Shown: in pieces, positions 8,142-18,713 of the stretch | How positions within the stretch are numbered: the first letter of the stretch is position 1 | How the letters are laid out: each line of letters begins with the position of its first letter | Assembly (NCBI RefSeq): GCF_001406815.1 | Contig: NZ_CVRR01000019.1 | Location: 124,001 to 188,000 of the forward strand | Source: Roseburia faecis | GTDB taxonomy: Bacteria > Bacillota > Clostridia > Lachnospirales > Lachnospiraceae | DNA length: 64,000 nt | Direction of reading: 5' to 3' | Program-made: the position numbers and the translations under genes | Notes under the pieces: model-generated | What the model was told of the DNA's origin: nothing | Databases searched by the model: none | The model's input: the letters and a program-made list of their open reading frames with translations, nothing else

Positions 8142-8170
8142 TTGACGGAATACAGTTCCCATGGTATGAT
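8142..8170 (+). promoter_or_regulatory. SigA-type promoter of the CBS-domain gene
   Basis: TTGACG at 8142-8147 and TATGAT at 8165-8170 have a 17-base spacer. The promoter starts right after the mazF stop and lies 34 bases before the next start codon, showing a new transcription unit. Confidence 0.7.
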
Positions 8171-8203
8171 TTGGAGTATTATATACATTAAAGGAGAAAC
8201 GAA

Positions 8204-9112
8204 ATGGACGATAGTGCCAGTTCCGGCAGGACGAATATTTTTAAAAAAATTATAGGATTTTTAAACCCGTCTTCCCATGAGGATGATGTGACCGAAGAAG
8301 AGATTATTTCCATGGTAAATGAAGGACATGAACAGGGAGTTCTTCGTGCTTCGGAGGCAGAAATGATTCACAATATTTTTGAATTCGGTGACAAAGAAGC
8401 CAAAGATATTATGACACATCGAAAGAATCTGATTGCGATCGATGGGGAACTTTCCTATAATGATGCTGTTCCGTTCATAATTGAAAACAATAAGTCAAGA
8501 TATCCGGTTTATCTGGAGGACATCGATAATATTATCGGTGTTTTACATATTAAAGACGCATTTGCTTTTGCACAGAAAAATGAGGTATTCCGTACTTCCA
8601 TCAAAGACATTAAGGGGCTGATCCGGGAGGTGGATTTTGTTCCGGAAACATTAAATATCCATACTCTTTTCAAGAAAATGCAGGCAAAAAAGAGCCATCT
8701 GGTCATAGTGGTAGATGAATATGGACAGACATCCGGTGCGGTAGCCATGGAGGATATCCTGGAAGAAATTGTCGGAAACATCGAGGATGAGCATGATGAG
8801 GAAGAACAGCTGATTCGCCAGAATACAGATGGAAGTTATACCATGAGCGGGTTCGCAAGTCTTTCGGACGTGGCGGAAACGTTACAGATTCCGGTAAATG
8901 ATGATGATTTTGACACGCTCAACGGTTTTCTGGTTTCCCTGATGGAAAAAATTCCAAATGATGGTGAAACTGCCAGATTGCAGGCGTACGGATATGAATT
9001 TTCCATTCGGAAAGTGAAGGATAAAATGATCCGTGAGGTTCTTGTAAAAAAAGCAGATGCAAAGCATCAGCGGCCGGAGGATGACCCACTTGCGCGAAAC
9101 GGCAAAGAATGA
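8204..9112 (+). CDS. CBS-domain protein of the CorC/TlyC (hemolysin C-like) family
   Basis: 302-residue cytoplasmic protein. After a short N-terminal region comes the family linker EEEIISMVNEGHEQGVLRASEAEMI. A CBS pair follows at about residues 65-190 (IMTHRKNLIAIDGE...RYPVYLEDIDNIIGVLHIKD and VPETLNIHTLFKKMQ...HLVIVVDEYGQTSGAVAMEDILEEIVG). A C-terminal CorC/HlyC domain is at about 205-285. The DUF21 membrane domain found in longer relatives is absent, as in E. coli CorC. Members are linked to magnesium and cobalt efflux; here the role is inferred from family only. AAAGGAG lies just before the start. Confidence 0.88.
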   Translation: MDDSASSGRTNIFKKIIGFLNPSSHEDDVTEEEIISMVNEGHEQGVLRASEAEMIHNIFEFGDKEAKDIMTHRKNLIAIDGELSYNDAVPFIIENNKSRYPVYLEDIDNIIGVLHIKDAFAFAQKNEVFRTSIKDIKGLIREVDFVPETLNIHTLFKKMQAKKSHLVIVVDEYGQTSGAVAMEDILEEIVGNIEDEHDEEEQLIRQNTDGSYTMSGFASLSDVAETLQIPVNDDDFDTLNGFLVSLMEKIPNDGETARLQAYGYEFSIRKVKDKMIREVLVKKADAKHQRPEDDPLARNGKE

Positions 9113-9204
9113 TAGAATAAAATACAGGTAATGCTTCTGTACGAATGACATGAAGTATGGATGGTTACAGGATAGAATACAATTTAGAAAAGAGGATTTT
9201 AACA

Positions 9205-9933
9205 ATGTCAGGACATTCCAAATTTGCGAATATCAAGCACAAAAAAGAAAAAAATGATGCAGCAAAGGGAAAGATCTTTACCATGATCGGTAGAGAAATT
9301 GCTGTTGCGGTAAAAGAGGGTGGTCCGGATCCGGCAAATAATTTCAAACTTGCACAGGTAATCGCAAAGGCAAAGTCAAACAATATGCCGAATGATACCA
9401 TCGAGCGCGGTATCAAAAAAGCGGCAGGCGATGGAAACAGTGTTAATTACGAGACAACAACTTATGAGGGATATGGACCAAGCGGCACAGCAATTATTGT
9501 AAAGTGCCTGACGGATAATAAGAATCGTACAGCAGCCAATGTGCGTAATGCATTTACCAAGGGACAGGGAAGTATCGGTACACAGGGATGTGTATCCTAT
9601 ATGTTCGATGAAAAAGGACAGATTATCATTGACAAAGAAGAATGTGATATGGATGGTGATGATCTGATGATGCTTGCACTTGATGCAGGTGCAGAAGATT
9701 TTTCCGATGCGGATGACAGCTTTGAGATCACTACCGCTCCGGAAGATTTTGATGCGGTACATAAGGCACTTGAAGAGCAGAACATTCCGATGGCATCTGC
9801 GGAAGTAACCATGATTCCACAGACATATGTGACGCTGACCGATGAGGCTGATATTACAAATATCGGAAGAATTCTTGATTTCCTGGATGACGATGATGAT
9901 GTTCAGGAAGTATATCACAACTGGGAAGAGTAA
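9205..9933 (+). CDS. yebC: YebC/PmpR-family (TACO1-like) protein
   Basis: 242-residue protein starting with the invariant [20 protein letters not shown]. YebC proteins help the ribosome through difficult sequences such as polyproline in some species, and were earlier described as transcription regulators. Three conserved domains are present: the basic N-terminal part, the middle domain with GCVSYMFD, and the acidic C-terminal domain ending [12 protein letters not shown]. The ATG at 9205 is chosen because it begins the conserved N-terminus and has AGAGGA 8 bases upstream. It is followed 59 bases later by glgA. Confidence 0.95.
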   Translation: MSGHSKFANIKHKKEKNDAAKGKIFTMIGREIAVAVKEGGPDPANNFKLAQVIAKAKSNNMPNDTIERGIKKAAGDGNSVNYETTTYEGYGPSGTAIIVKCLTDNKNRTAANVRNAFTKGQGSIGTQGCVSYMFDEKGQIIIDKEECDMDGDDLMMLALDAGAEDFSDADDSFEITTAPEDFDAVHKALEEQNIPMASAEVTMIPQTYVTLTDEADITNIGRILDFLDDDDDVQEVYHNWEE

Positions 9934-9992
9934 AATTACATACTGTAAAAATGCGTCATACGCAAAACAGGGTTTTAAATTAGGAGGCAGGT

Positions 9993-11444
9993 ATGAAGAA
10001 AATCTTATTTGCAGCATCCGAATGTGTTCCTTTTATTAAAACAGGAGGACTTGCTGATGTATGTGGGGCTTTGCCTAAAACATTTGATCATAAGGATTGG
10101 GATGTGCGTGTTGTTATTCCGAATTACAGCTGTATTCCGGAAAAATACCGCAGTCAGTTTGAGTATGTGACCCATTTTTATATGGCATGCGGTTCTTATA
10201 TTCCAAGTAAATATGTAGGGGTTTTACAATATAAACTGGATGGAGTCACCTATTATTTCATTGATAATCAGGAGTATTTTAACTGTTTCGTACCGTATGG
10301 AGATATGCGCTATGATATTGAAAAATTCACGTTTTTCGACAAAGCGGTATTGTCCATGCTTCCGCTGATCGGTTTCCGCCCGGATATCATTCACTGTCAT
10401 GACTGGCAGGCCGGACTGATTCCTGTATATTTAAAAAATGAATTTCAGGCAGATTCTTTCTTCTGGGGAATCCGGTCCATTATGACCATACATAATCTGA
10501 AATTTCAGGGAATCTGGGATGTAAAAACCATGAAGGGACTTACGGGATTTTCCAATGATCTGTTTGTTCCGGATAAGCTGGAATTTAATAAAGATGCAAA
10601 TATGTTAAAGGGCGGACTTGTTTATGCAGATTATATTACTACCGTCAGTGATACCTATGCGCAGGAGATTCAGACAGAATATTACGGCGAGGGATTAAAT
10701 GGCCTGTTGTCTGCACGTCATTTTGACATGCAGGGAATTGTAAACGGAATTGATTATACGACTTACAATCCACAGACCGATTCCAAGATTTACATGAATT
10801 ATGATGCGTCCAACTTCCGGAAAAAGAAGTATGTGAACAAAGAACGGCTGCAGGAAGAACTTGGTCTGGAAGTAGATAAGAAGAAATACATGATCGGACT
10901 CATTTCCCGTCTGACCGATCAAAAGGGGCTGGATCTGATCAATGCCGTCATGGACGGACTGGTAGATGAATTTACCCAGCTGGTAGTTATCGGAACCGGG
11001 GAACCACAGTATGAGAATATGTTCCGGCACTACGCATGGAAATATCCGAACCGGGTTTCTGCAAATATCTGTTACTCTGATGATCTGGCACACAAGCTTT
11101 ATGCGGCAGCGGATGCGTTCTTAATGCCTTCCCGCTTTGAGCCGTGTGGTCTGACACAGATGATTTCTTTCCGGTATGGAACCGTCCCGATTGTAAGAGA
11201 AACCGGAGGATTAAAAGACACGGTTCAGGCTTACAATGAATATGATAACAGTGGAGATGGATTCTCCTTTACAAATTACAACGCTGACGAAATGCTGCAG
11301 GTGATTAATTATTCCAAGCATATTTTCTATGACCGCAAGCGCCAGTGGAACCAGATGGTAGACCGTGGAATGGCAAATGATTTTTCATGGAATGCGTCAA
11401 AATTCCGCTATGAGGGACTGTATAATTATCTTCTCGGTGAATAA
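9993..11444 (+). CDS. glgA: Glycogen synthase (ADP-glucose type)
   Basis: 483-residue GT5 glycosyltransferase (EC 2.4.1.21) that extends alpha-1,4-glucan from ADP-glucose. The N-terminal KTGGLADVCGALPK contains the ADP-glucose-binding KTGGL motif. ITTVSDTYAQEI and ISRLTDQKGLDLI mark the inter-domain and GT-B C-terminal regions, and PSRFEPCGLTQMISFRYGTVPIVRETGGLKDTV is the donor-binding signature. AGGAGG precedes the ATG. No other glycogen genes are in the window. A strong terminator follows at 11465-11500. Confidence 0.96.
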   Translation: MKKILFAASECVPFIKTGGLADVCGALPKTFDHKDWDVRVVIPNYSCIPEKYRSQFEYVTHFYMACGSYIPSKYVGVLQYKLDGVTYYFIDNQEYFNCFVPYGDMRYDIEKFTFFDKAVLSMLPLIGFRPDIIHCHDWQAGLIPVYLKNEFQADSFFWGIRSIMTIHNLKFQGIWDVKTMKGLTGFSNDLFVPDKLEFNKDANMLKGGLVYADYITTVSDTYAQEIQTEYYGEGLNGLLSARHFDMQGIVNGIDYTTYNPQTDSKIYMNYDASNFRKKKYVNKERLQEELGLEVDKKKYMIGLISRLTDQKGLDLINAVMDGLVDEFTQLVVIGTGEPQYENMFRHYAWKYPNRVSANICYSDDLAHKLYAAADAFLMPSRFEPCGLTQMISFRYGTVPIVRETGGLKDTVQAYNEYDNSGDGFSFTNYNADEMLQVINYSKHIFYDRKRQWNQMVDRGMANDFSWNASKFRYEGLYNYLLGE

Positions 11445-11464
11445 AACAGAAAATAATTCATAAG

Positions 11465-11500
11465 ATAAGAACGGATACATTTGTATCCGTTCTTATTTTT
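11465..11500 (+). terminator. Rho-independent terminator after glgA
   Basis: A perfect 15-bp inverted repeat (11465-11479 with 11482-11496) with a very small loop is followed by a run of T at 11496-11500. It ends the yebC-glgA unit. Confidence 0.9.
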
Positions 11501-11523
11501 ATGAATGGCAAAGGTGAAAAACA

Positions 11524-12192
11524 ATGGGAGATACCAAAAAAGAAAATGATAACATTATTGAATTCGGACAGGCAATTTTACATGCAGACCGGAGAAATAC
11601 AACCATTTATCTGTTATCAATTATCGGGGAAATCGAAGGACACGAATGTCTTCCGTCAACTTCAAAAACGACAAAATATGAACATGTCCTGCCACGTCTG
11701 GCAGCGATTGAGGACGATGAGAGTGTAAATGGCGTTTTGTTATTGCTCAATACCATGGGTGGAGATGTGGAGAGCGGACTTGCGATTGCGGAAATGGTCG
11801 CGTCGCTTTCGAAACCTACCGTTTCTTTAGTGCTTGGTGGGAGCCATTCCATCGGTGTTCCGCTGGCCGTTTCCACAGATTATTCTTTTATTGTTCCGAG
11901 CGGAACCATGGTGATCCATCCGGTACGGATGAGTGGAACCGTGATCGGGGCAAAACAGACATATGATTACTTTAAACAGATGCAGGATCGGATTGCCGGA
12001 TTCGTGGCTTCCCATTGTCACGTTTCGGAGGAACGGATGACAGAAATGATGATGAATACGCAGATGCTGACCAAGGATCTCGGCACGATTCTTGTCGGGA
12101 AACAGGCAGTGTCTGAAGGCATTATTGATGCTGTCGGGGGAATTTCGGATGCATTTGCAAAGCTGTATCAGCTGATAGGGGAAAATAGTTAA
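11524..12192 (+). CDS. ClpP-family serine protease, TepA-like (translocation-enhancing protein)
   Basis: 222-residue ClpP/crotonase-fold protein. The catalytic Ser is in the GGSHSIGVPLA segment and the His in MVIHPVRMSG; LLLNTMGGDVESGLAIAEMV matches the ClpP oxyanion strand. It is more divergent than housekeeping ClpP and matches the TepA (YmfB) type, reported in Bacillus to affect protein export and spore-related functions. Its place directly before the FtsK/SpoIIIE gene is the same as in Bacillus, which supports this assignment. It follows the glgA terminator closely and has an AAGGTG ribosome binding site. Confidence 0.85.
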   Translation: MGDTKKENDNIIEFGQAILHADRRNTTIYLLSIIGEIEGHECLPSTSKTTKYEHVLPRLAAIEDDESVNGVLLLLNTMGGDVESGLAIAEMVASLSKPTVSLVLGGSHSIGVPLAVSTDYSFIVPSGTMVIHPVRMSGTVIGAKQTYDYFKQMQDRIAGFVASHCHVSEERMTEMMMNTQMLTKDLGTILVGKQAVSEGIIDAVGGISDAFAKLYQLIGENS

Positions 12193-12214
12193 AAATAATT
12201 AAAAAAGCTGATGG

Positions 12215-12243
12215 GTGACATTCTGGTGTAAATATGATAAAAT
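12215..12243 (+). promoter_or_regulatory. SigA-type promoter of ftsK/spoIIIE
   Basis: GTGACA at 12215-12220 and TAAAAT at 12238-12243 are separated by 17 bases. It lies 31 bases before the start codon of the DNA translocase gene. Confidence 0.65.
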
Positions 12244-12274
12244 AAAAAGAGTTTTGTATGAAGGAGTGTGTCCA

Positions 12275-14836
12275 ATGGCTGCGGGAAACCGTAAATCATC
12301 AAATAAAAGAAAAACACAGACAAAAAAAGAGCGTATGGCGGAAATGGAGAAAGCACAGGCATTTCGCGTGGAAGTAACGTTGTGGATTGTTGTTGCAGCT
12401 GCGCTGCTGCTTTTTATCAGTAATCTGGGATTCGGAGGAGCCGTTGGCAAAACCGTCAGCGGCTTTCTTTTTGGTATGTTCGGACTTATGGCATATGTTC
12501 TTCCGGTGCTGCTTCTTGTGGGCAGTTTTTTTGCGGTATCGAACCGTGGAAATAAGCTGGCAGCCGTAAAATTGATTGCGGCAATTGTATTTTTGGTCTT
12601 TTTATGTACATTTATGGGACTGGCCATGAATGGAAACGACCGGATCCATCCACTTGACGCATATACATATTGTGCAGAACGGCATACCGGTGGCGGCATC
12701 ATCGGCGGATGTCTGGCTTATTACATGTGTCAGGCATTTGGACTGATCGGGTCTTTTATTATTGACATTATCGTGCTGATCGTCTGTATGGTACTGATTA
12801 CAGAGCGTTCGGCATTGCGTGGAATGCAAAAAGGCGGCAAAAAGGTCTATGAATCCGCAAAGGAAAGCAATGAAAAGTATCGGGAATACAGGGAATACCG
12901 TGCACAGGAGCGGAAAGAACGCCGCATGGATCATAAAGTGTCCGGAGTATCCATCGATACACGGATTGAAGAAAAAGGCAAAAAAAATAAAAAGAGAAAA
13001 TCGGATGAAATGGGAGAACTGTCGGCACCTGCATTTGATATGATGCCGGATACCACAGTATCTCCGATGCCGGAAAAAATTTCTTCTCCGGCACCAGTGG
13101 CGGTTTTAGAAGAACCCGCGGCAGAAATACAGCCGGAGATTTCGGGGGATTTTATGCCGGATACTTTTCCACCGGAACCGTCGCAGGCGGCACCGGTTCC
13201 GGAACATATTGCAGGATTGGCACCGGCCAAAGACGTATTAAAGCCGGCAGAAAAAACACAAAAAAAGAAAAACGAACAGGAAATCCAAAACGAAGTACAG
13301 AAAGTAGCACAGGAAATGGAGACGTCGGGTTTGGAACACAAACCGGACAAAGCATATGTTTTTCCATCCATAGATCTGTTGAAAAAGGGAGAAGGGAAAA
13401 AGTCTGCCAATACTGAACATCAGTTGCGGGAAACTGCGGATAAGCTGCAGCAGACTTTAAAGAACTTCGGGGTCAGTGTCACCGTTACCAACATCAGCTG
13501 CGGACCGGCAGTGACAAGATATGAAATTCAGCCGGAAATGGGTGTGAAGGTGAGCAAGATTGTCGGGCTGACCGACGATATCAAACTCAATCTGGCAGCT
13601 GCGGATATCCGTATCGAGGCGCCGATTCCGGGAAAAGCAGCGGTAGGAATTGAAGTTCCGAACAAAGAAAATGTTATGGTTGCTTTCCGTGACCTGATCG
13701 AATCGCCGGAATTTCAGACGGCAAAGTCCAAGATCAGTTTTGCAGTTGGAAAAGATATTTCCGGGAAAACAAAAGTAACCGATATTGCAAAGATGCCGCA
13801 TCTGCTGATCGCCGGTGCAACCGGCTCGGGTAAATCCGTCTGCATCAATACGATTATCATGAGTATTTTATATAAGGCGAGACCGGATGAAGTAAAGCTG
13901 ATCATGATTGATCCGAAAGTAGTAGAGTTAAGTGTCTACAACGGAATTCCGCACCTGATGATTCCGGTTGTAACCGATCCGAAAAAAGCATCTGGTGCTT
14001 TGCACTGGGCAGTTGCGGAAATGACGGAACGATATGAAAAATTTGCGGAGGCAAATGTGCGTGAAATCAATGGATATAACGCAAAGGTAGATTCCATTGA
14101 AGTACCGGAAGGGCAGGAGCGCCCGCAAAAGATGCCACAGATTGTGATTATTGTGGACGAGCTTGCAGATCTTATGATGGTAGCTTCCAATGACGTGGAA
14201 GAGGCCATCTGCCGGCTGGCACAGCTGGCACGAGCGGCGGGGATTCATCTGGTGATTGCAACCCAGCGTCCATCGGTGAATGTCATCACCGGTCTGATCA
14301 AAGCAAATATGCCGAGCCGGATTGCATTTTCAGTGACTTCGGGTACGGATTCCCGAACGATTCTGGATATGAATGGCGCAGAAAAGCTTCTTGGAAAAGG
14401 AGATATGCTGTTCCACCCGCAGGGGGCACCGAAACCGATTCGTGTACAGGGAGCATTTGTTTCCGATAAAGAAGTTTCCGATGTTGTGGAATTTATCAAA
14501 GAACAAAATGAAACTGCATCGTATAACGAAGAAATTGTACAGAAAGTGGACAGTATGCAGGCATCATCCGGCGGTACCACCGTGTCTATCTCCGATGCGG
14601 ATGCGCAGGATGACGGCAGGGATGCATATTTTGATGAAGCAGCACAGATTATCGTAGATAAGGAAAAAGCATCCATAGGTATGCTGCAGAGATATTTAAA
14701 AGTGGGATTCAACCGTGCTGCCCGTATTATGGACCAGTTGGAAGAAGCTGGTATCGTTGGACCGGAGGAAGGAACGAAACCGCGGAAAGTTCTGATGACT
14801 TCCGAAGAATTACAGGCAGTAAAAGAGGATTTATAA
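12275..14836 (+). CDS. ftsK: DNA translocase FtsK/SpoIIIE
   Basis: 853-residue membrane-anchored ATP-driven DNA pump for chromosome segregation at division and sporulation septa. About four transmembrane helices lie in residues 25-180, followed by a long low-complexity linker rich in Pro, Glu and Lys (about 190-385). The motor domain has Walker A GATGSGKS near residue 515 and Walker [14 protein letters not shown]. The C-terminal gamma winged helix ([26 protein letters not shown]) reads polar DNA sequences. The ATG at 12275 is chosen because AAGGAG lies 8 bases upstream and it directly precedes a basic segment; the frame stays open further upstream but overlaps the promoter. Confidence 0.95.
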   Translation: MAAGNRKSSNKRKTQTKKERMAEMEKAQAFRVEVTLWIVVAAALLLFISNLGFGGAVGKTVSGFLFGMFGLMAYVLPVLLLVGSFFAVSNRGNKLAAVKLIAAIVFLVFLCTFMGLAMNGNDRIHPLDAYTYCAERHTGGGIIGGCLAYYMCQAFGLIGSFIIDIIVLIVCMVLITERSALRGMQKGGKKVYESAKESNEKYREYREYRAQERKERRMDHKVSGVSIDTRIEEKGKKNKKRKSDEMGELSAPAFDMMPDTTVSPMPEKISSPAPVAVLEEPAAEIQPEISGDFMPDTFPPEPSQAAPVPEHIAGLAPAKDVLKPAEKTQKKKNEQEIQNEVQKVAQEMETSGLEHKPDKAYVFPSIDLLKKGEGKKSANTEHQLRETADKLQQTLKNFGVSVTVTNISCGPAVTRYEIQPEMGVKVSKIVGLTDDIKLNLAAADIRIEAPIPGKAAVGIEVPNKENVMVAFRDLIESPEFQTAKSKISFAVGKDISGKTKVTDIAKMPHLLIAGATGSGKSVCINTIIMSILYKARPDEVKLIMIDPKVVELSVYNGIPHLMIPVVTDPKKASGALHWAVAEMTERYEKFAEANVREINGYNAKVDSIEVPEGQERPQKMPQIVIIVDELADLMMVASNDVEEAICRLAQLARAAGIHLVIATQRPSVNVITGLIKANMPSRIAFSVTSGTDSRTILDMNGAEKLLGKGDMLFHPQGAPKPIRVQGAFVSDKEVSDVVEFIKEQNETASYNEEIVQKVDSMQASSGGTTVSISDADAQDDGRDAYFDEAAQIIVDKEKASIGMLQRYLKVGFNRAARIMDQLEEAGIVGPEEGTKPRKVLMTSEELQAVKEDL

Positions 14837-14860
14837 AAAACATTTCAGGAGGAGAAAATT

Positions 14861-16531
14861 ATGAAGACAGATATTCAAATTGCACAGGAAGCAACATTGC
14901 AGCCAATCAAAGAGGTAGCCGCAACAATTGGAATTGAAGAAGAAGATCTGGAATTGTACGGAAAGTACAAAGCGAAGATTTCCGATGAACTGATTGCACG
15001 AAGCCACAACAATCCGGACGGAAAACTGATTCTGGTGACCGCCATCAATCCAACACCAGCAGGAGAAGGAAAAACGACAGTCACCGTGGGATTAGGTCAG
15101 GCATTTGCAAAACTTGGGAAAAAAGCAATGATTGCGTTACGTGAGCCTTCCCTTGGACCATGTTTCGGAATTAAAGGCGGTGCCGCAGGTGGTGGATATT
15201 CCCAGGTTGTTCCGATGGAGGATTTAAATCTTCATTTTACAGGGGATTTTCATGCAATTACTTCTGCAAATAATCTGCTGGCAGCTCTTTTGGACAACCA
15301 TATCCAGCAGGGAAATACGCTTGGGATTGATCCAAGACAGGTGGTATGGAAACGCTGTCTGGATATGAATGACCGTGTCCTTCGTAATGTGGTTGTGGGA
15401 CTTGGAAATAAAATGGACGGAATGGTGCGTGAGGATCATTTCGTAATCACGGTAGCATCCGAAATTATGGCGATTTTATGCCTTGCCGAAGATATGAAAG
15501 ATTTAAAGAGACGTCTGGGACGGATTATCGTGGCATATACGTTTGACGGCAAGCCGGTAACTGCAGAAGATCTGCAAGCAGTCGGATCTATGGCAGCTCT
15601 GTTAAAAGATGCGTTAAAGCCGAATCTGATCCAGACACTGGAGCATACACCGGCGCTCGTTCACGGAGGACCATTTGCCAATATCGCACATGGATGTAAC
15701 AGCGTGCGTGCTACCACAACTGCTTTAAAACTTGCCGATTATGTAATTACCGAGGCAGGATTCGGTGCGGATTTAGGTGCGGAAAAATTCTTTGATATCA
15801 AGTGCCGGAAGGCAGGGCTTCATCCGGATGCAGTGGTACTCGTTGCGACGATCCGTGCATTAAAATACAATGGCGGAGTTTTGAAGGATGAATTATCCAA
15901 TGAAAACCTTGAGGCATTAAAGAAAGGAATTGTCAATCTGGAGAAACATATTGAAAACCTTCAGAAATTCGGTGTGCCGGTCGTTGTCACATTGAATGCA
16001 TTTGTTTCGGATACAGAGGCAGAAACCGCTTATGTAGAACAGTTCTGCAAAGAGCATGACTGTGAATTTGCTCTGGCAAAAGTATGGGAAAAAGGCGGAG
16101 AGGGCGGAATTGCTCTGGCAAACAAAATTCTCGAGACACTTGAGAAGAAAGAAAGCCATTTCCATACACTCTACAGTGATGATCTTGGACTGAAAGAAAA
16201 GATCGAGACGGTTGCAAAAGAAATTTACGGTGCCGATGGAGTTACCTATTCTCCGGCAGCGGAGCGGGAACTGAAACGAATTACGGATCTGGGTATGGCA
16301 AACTTCCCGGTATGTATGGCAAAGACACAGTATTCCCTGTCGGATGATGCGAAGAAACTCGGAAGACCGACCGGGTTTAAGATCAATGTCCGGGAAGTAT
16401 ATGTTTCTGCCGGTGCCGGCTTTGTCGTTGCTGTCAACGGTTCGATCATGACGCTTCCGGGTCTGCCAAAGAAACCGGCAGCTTACGGAATTGATGTCAA
16501 TGATGACGGTGTAATCACAGGATTGTTCTAA
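14861..16531 (+). CDS. fhs: Formate-tetrahydrofolate ligase
   Basis: 556-residue enzyme (EC 6.3.4.3) that makes 10-formyl-THF from formate, THF and ATP. The P-loop [17 protein letters not shown] is near residue 65-85, and [36 protein letters not shown] and the C-terminal [11 protein letters not shown] are typical of the family. It is followed 12 bases later by folD; together they interconvert formate and methylene-THF for purines and thymidylate, and in acetogens form part of the methyl branch. No other Wood-Ljungdahl genes are present here, so an acetogenic role is not shown. Confidence 0.97.
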   Translation: MKTDIQIAQEATLQPIKEVAATIGIEEEDLELYGKYKAKISDELIARSHNNPDGKLILVTAINPTPAGEGKTTVTVGLGQAFAKLGKKAMIALREPSLGPCFGIKGGAAGGGYSQVVPMEDLNLHFTGDFHAITSANNLLAALLDNHIQQGNTLGIDPRQVVWKRCLDMNDRVLRNVVVGLGNKMDGMVREDHFVITVASEIMAILCLAEDMKDLKRRLGRIIVAYTFDGKPVTAEDLQAVGSMAALLKDALKPNLIQTLEHTPALVHGGPFANIAHGCNSVRATTTALKLADYVITEAGFGADLGAEKFFDIKCRKAGLHPDAVVLVATIRALKYNGGVLKDELSNENLEALKKGIVNLEKHIENLQKFGVPVVVTLNAFVSDTEAETAYVEQFCKEHDCEFALAKVWEKGGEGGIALANKILETLEKKESHFHTLYSDDLGLKEKIETVAKEIYGADGVTYSPAAERELKRITDLGMANFPVCMAKTQYSLSDDAKKLGRPTGFKINVREVYVSAGAGFVVAVNGSIMTLPGLPKKPAAYGIDVNDDGVITGLF

Positions 16532-16543
16532 GGAGATAATGGC

Positions 16544-17389
16544 ATGGCAAAGATCATAGATGGAAAGAAGATTTCAGCGGAAATCAAAGAAGAATTAAAG
16601 ACAGAAGTTGCAGCATATGCAGCACAGGGGAAAACATGTGCACTTGCGGTCATTCAGGTGGGCGCAGATCCGGCATCCAGCGTATATGTCAGAAATAAAA
16701 AGAAAGCCTGTGCATATATTGGAATAGAGTCGCTTTCGTATGAACTTCCGGAAGAAACCACGGAAGAGGAACTGCTTGCATTGATTCAGAAACTGAATGA
16801 CAATCCAGATGTTCATGGAATTCTGTGCCAGCTTCCACTCCCGAAACATATCTGCGAAGACCATGTGATCCAGGCAATTGATCCGCAAAAAGATGTCGAT
16901 GGTTTTCACCCGCAGAATGTCGGTGCACTTGTGGTTGGGAAAAAAGGATTTGTCTCCTGCACGCCCGCCGGTATTATCCAGCTGTTAAAACGCAGCAATA
17001 TTGAAATTGCCGGAAAGCACTGTGTGGTAATCGGAAGAAGCAACATTGTCGGAAAACCGATGGCGCTTCTGATGCTTCGGGAAAATGCAACGGTTACGAT
17101 CTGTCATTCACGGACCGAAAATCTCAAAGAAATCTGCAAAGAGGCGGATATTCTGATTGTGGCCATTGGAAAACCACGTTATATCGGTGCCGATTATATC
17201 AAAGAAGGAGCGGTTGTCATCGATGTCGGAATTCACAGAAATGAAGAAAATAAGCTTTGCGGGGATGTCCGTTTCGAAGAGGCAGAGCAGATCGCTTCTT
17301 ATATTACACCGGTTCCGGGTGGTGTTGGACCGATGACAATTGCGATGCTCATGCATAACTGTGTAGATGCCATGAAACTTTATTCATAA
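16544..17389 (+). CDS. folD: Bifunctional methylene-THF dehydrogenase / methenyl-THF cyclohydrolase
   Basis: 281-residue FolD (EC 1.5.1.5 and 3.5.4.9). The catalytic Tyr/Lys region is SSVYVRNKKKACAYIGI, followed by DVDGFHPQNVG, the Rossmann segment VVIGRSNIVGKPMA and the C-terminal PVPGGVGPMTIAML. It forms an operon with fhs upstream. The AAGGAGATAATGGC leader places the ribosome binding site at a normal distance. Cofactor preference (NADP versus NAD) cannot be read safely from the sequence. Confidence 0.97.
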   Translation: MAKIIDGKKISAEIKEELKTEVAAYAAQGKTCALAVIQVGADPASSVYVRNKKKACAYIGIESLSYELPEETTEEELLALIQKLNDNPDVHGILCQLPLPKHICEDHVIQAIDPQKDVDGFHPQNVGALVVGKKGFVSCTPAGIIQLLKRSNIEIAGKHCVVIGRSNIVGKPMALLMLRENATVTICHSRTENLKEICKEADILIVAIGKPRYIGADYIKEGAVVIDVGIHRNEENKLCGDVRFEEAEQIASYITPVPGGVGPMTIAMLMHNCVDAMKLYS

Positions 17390-17405
17390 AACAGATAGGG
17401 GATAG

Positions 17406-18614
17406 ATGATGAAGTGTATTTATTGCGGTGAGGAATTAAAAGAGGGGAGTCTGTACTGTCCAAAATGCGGGAAAGCCGTACAGATTGTACCGGACTACAA
17501 TATTTACGATGATGATTATCTGAATCAGGTTCTTACGGAAGAATCCCAAAAGATTTCAGGTTCCAGACCGGACAGAAATAAAAAACCGGCACCTGCAGAG
17601 ACAAAACATCCGGGGAAAAAACACCTCGACCCACGCCAGAAAAAAATTATCTTCCTGGTTCTCGGAATCGTATGCGTGCTTATTTTTGCCCTGTTAATTC
17701 TTGGAGCAGCAATCCGTTCCAATCATGCCAATTCCTTCGATTACCAGGTGGGACTGGCAGAGAAAGCACAAAAAGCCGGAGATACCAAAAATGCAATTGC
17801 CTGCTACGAGAATGCACTGGCACTGGACAAAAACAGTATTGAAGTCCGGCTGGCTCTGGCGGATCTGTACACCGGAGAAAACGATTATGATTCGGCACTT
17901 GTTTTATATCAGGAAGTGATCCGTGCGGACAGGAAAAACCGTCAGGCATGCAAAGGACTGATTGCCATTTATGAGAAGCAGAACAATACCGATGCCATAC
18001 TTTCTCTCTCCGAGGCTGTGGATGACAGTCTGAAAGATCTTTTCGCCGATTATCAGGTAGAGGGACCACAGTTCAGTTTAAAGAGCGGAAGTTTTGAAAA
18101 TGCCCAGATACTACAGATGCTTTCCACAAAAGGCTATGAAATTTATTATACGGTAGACGGGTCAGATCCAAAAGAACGCGGATTGCGATACACAGAACCT
18201 GTGAAACTGGATGAAAATAATAAAACCTATACCGTAAAAGCGGTATGTAAAAACGAAAAGGGAGTTTACAGTGAGGTAACAGAAGCAAACTATAAAATTT
18301 TAATCCCGGCACCGGATGAACCGATTGTTTCTCCGGACGGTGGAGATTTCGGCGTGGAAACTTCCGTAACGATTACCGTTCCGGACGGCTGCAGTGCTTA
18401 CTATACCTGGGACGGAAGTACGCCGACTGCTGCCAGTCATCTTTATACGCAGCCGATCAAAGTTCCGGAAGGAAACAATATTCTTTCGGTTGTGATCATT
18501 GATCATACGACGAAATTAAGTTCGGATGTATATAGAGGAAATTTTATTTATTATTCACAGGACTATACAGCAGAAGATGCTATAGATGATCCTGCAGACA
18601 ATGCAGAAGAATAA
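17406..18614 (+). CDS. Zinc-ribbon, single-span membrane protein with TPR and chitobiase/hexosaminidase C-terminal-like repeats
   Basis: 402 residues in four parts. An N-terminal zinc ribbon has two CxxC pairs (CIYCGEELKEGSLYCPKCG). A basic linker leads to one transmembrane helix at about residues 78-102. Next come two TPR-like units at about 112-195 (AQKAGDTKNAIACYENALALD, YDSALVLYQEVIRAD). The rest holds two CHB_HEX_C-type beta domains (YEIYYTVDGSDPKERGLRYTEPVKL and SAYYTWDGSTPTAASHLYTQPIKV). The zinc ribbon would be cytoplasmic and the repeats outside the membrane. The function is unknown; a cell-envelope sensor or scaffold is possible. It follows folD by 16 bases. ATG 17409 is an equally possible start, with better spacing to AGGGG. 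Confidence 0.85.
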   Translation: MMKCIYCGEELKEGSLYCPKCGKAVQIVPDYNIYDDDYLNQVLTEESQKISGSRPDRNKKPAPAETKHPGKKHLDPRQKKIIFLVLGIVCVLIFALLILGAAIRSNHANSFDYQVGLAEKAQKAGDTKNAIACYENALALDKNSIEVRLALADLYTGENDYDSALVLYQEVIRADRKNRQACKGLIAIYEKQNNTDAILSLSEAVDDSLKDLFADYQVEGPQFSLKSGSFENAQILQMLSTKGYEIYYTVDGSDPKERGLRYTEPVKLDENNKTYTVKAVCKNEKGVYSEVTEANYKILIPAPDEPIVSPDGGDFGVETSVTITVPDGCSAYYTWDGSTPTAASHLYTQPIKVPEGNNILSVVIIDHTTKLSSDVYRGNFIYYSQDYTAEDAIDDPADNAEE

Positions 18615-18632
18615 AATAATATAGAAATTGTT

Positions 18633-18699
18633 AAAAATCAAACAGGGAGTGTGATTGCCGATGCTTTATAACTGCATGGACATATCAACACTCCCTGTT
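18633..18699 (-). terminator. Probable terminator of xpt
   Basis: A 12-bp perfect stem (18641-18652 with 18688-18699) encloses a 35-base loop. On the minus strand it is followed by TTTGATTTTT (T run at 18633-18637), so it fits an intrinsic terminator for xpt. The long loop is unusual. There is no T run on the plus side, so the upstream plus-strand operon is not clearly terminated here. Confidence 0.5.
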
Positions 18700-18713
18700 G
18701 TGGAAGAGGTGGT

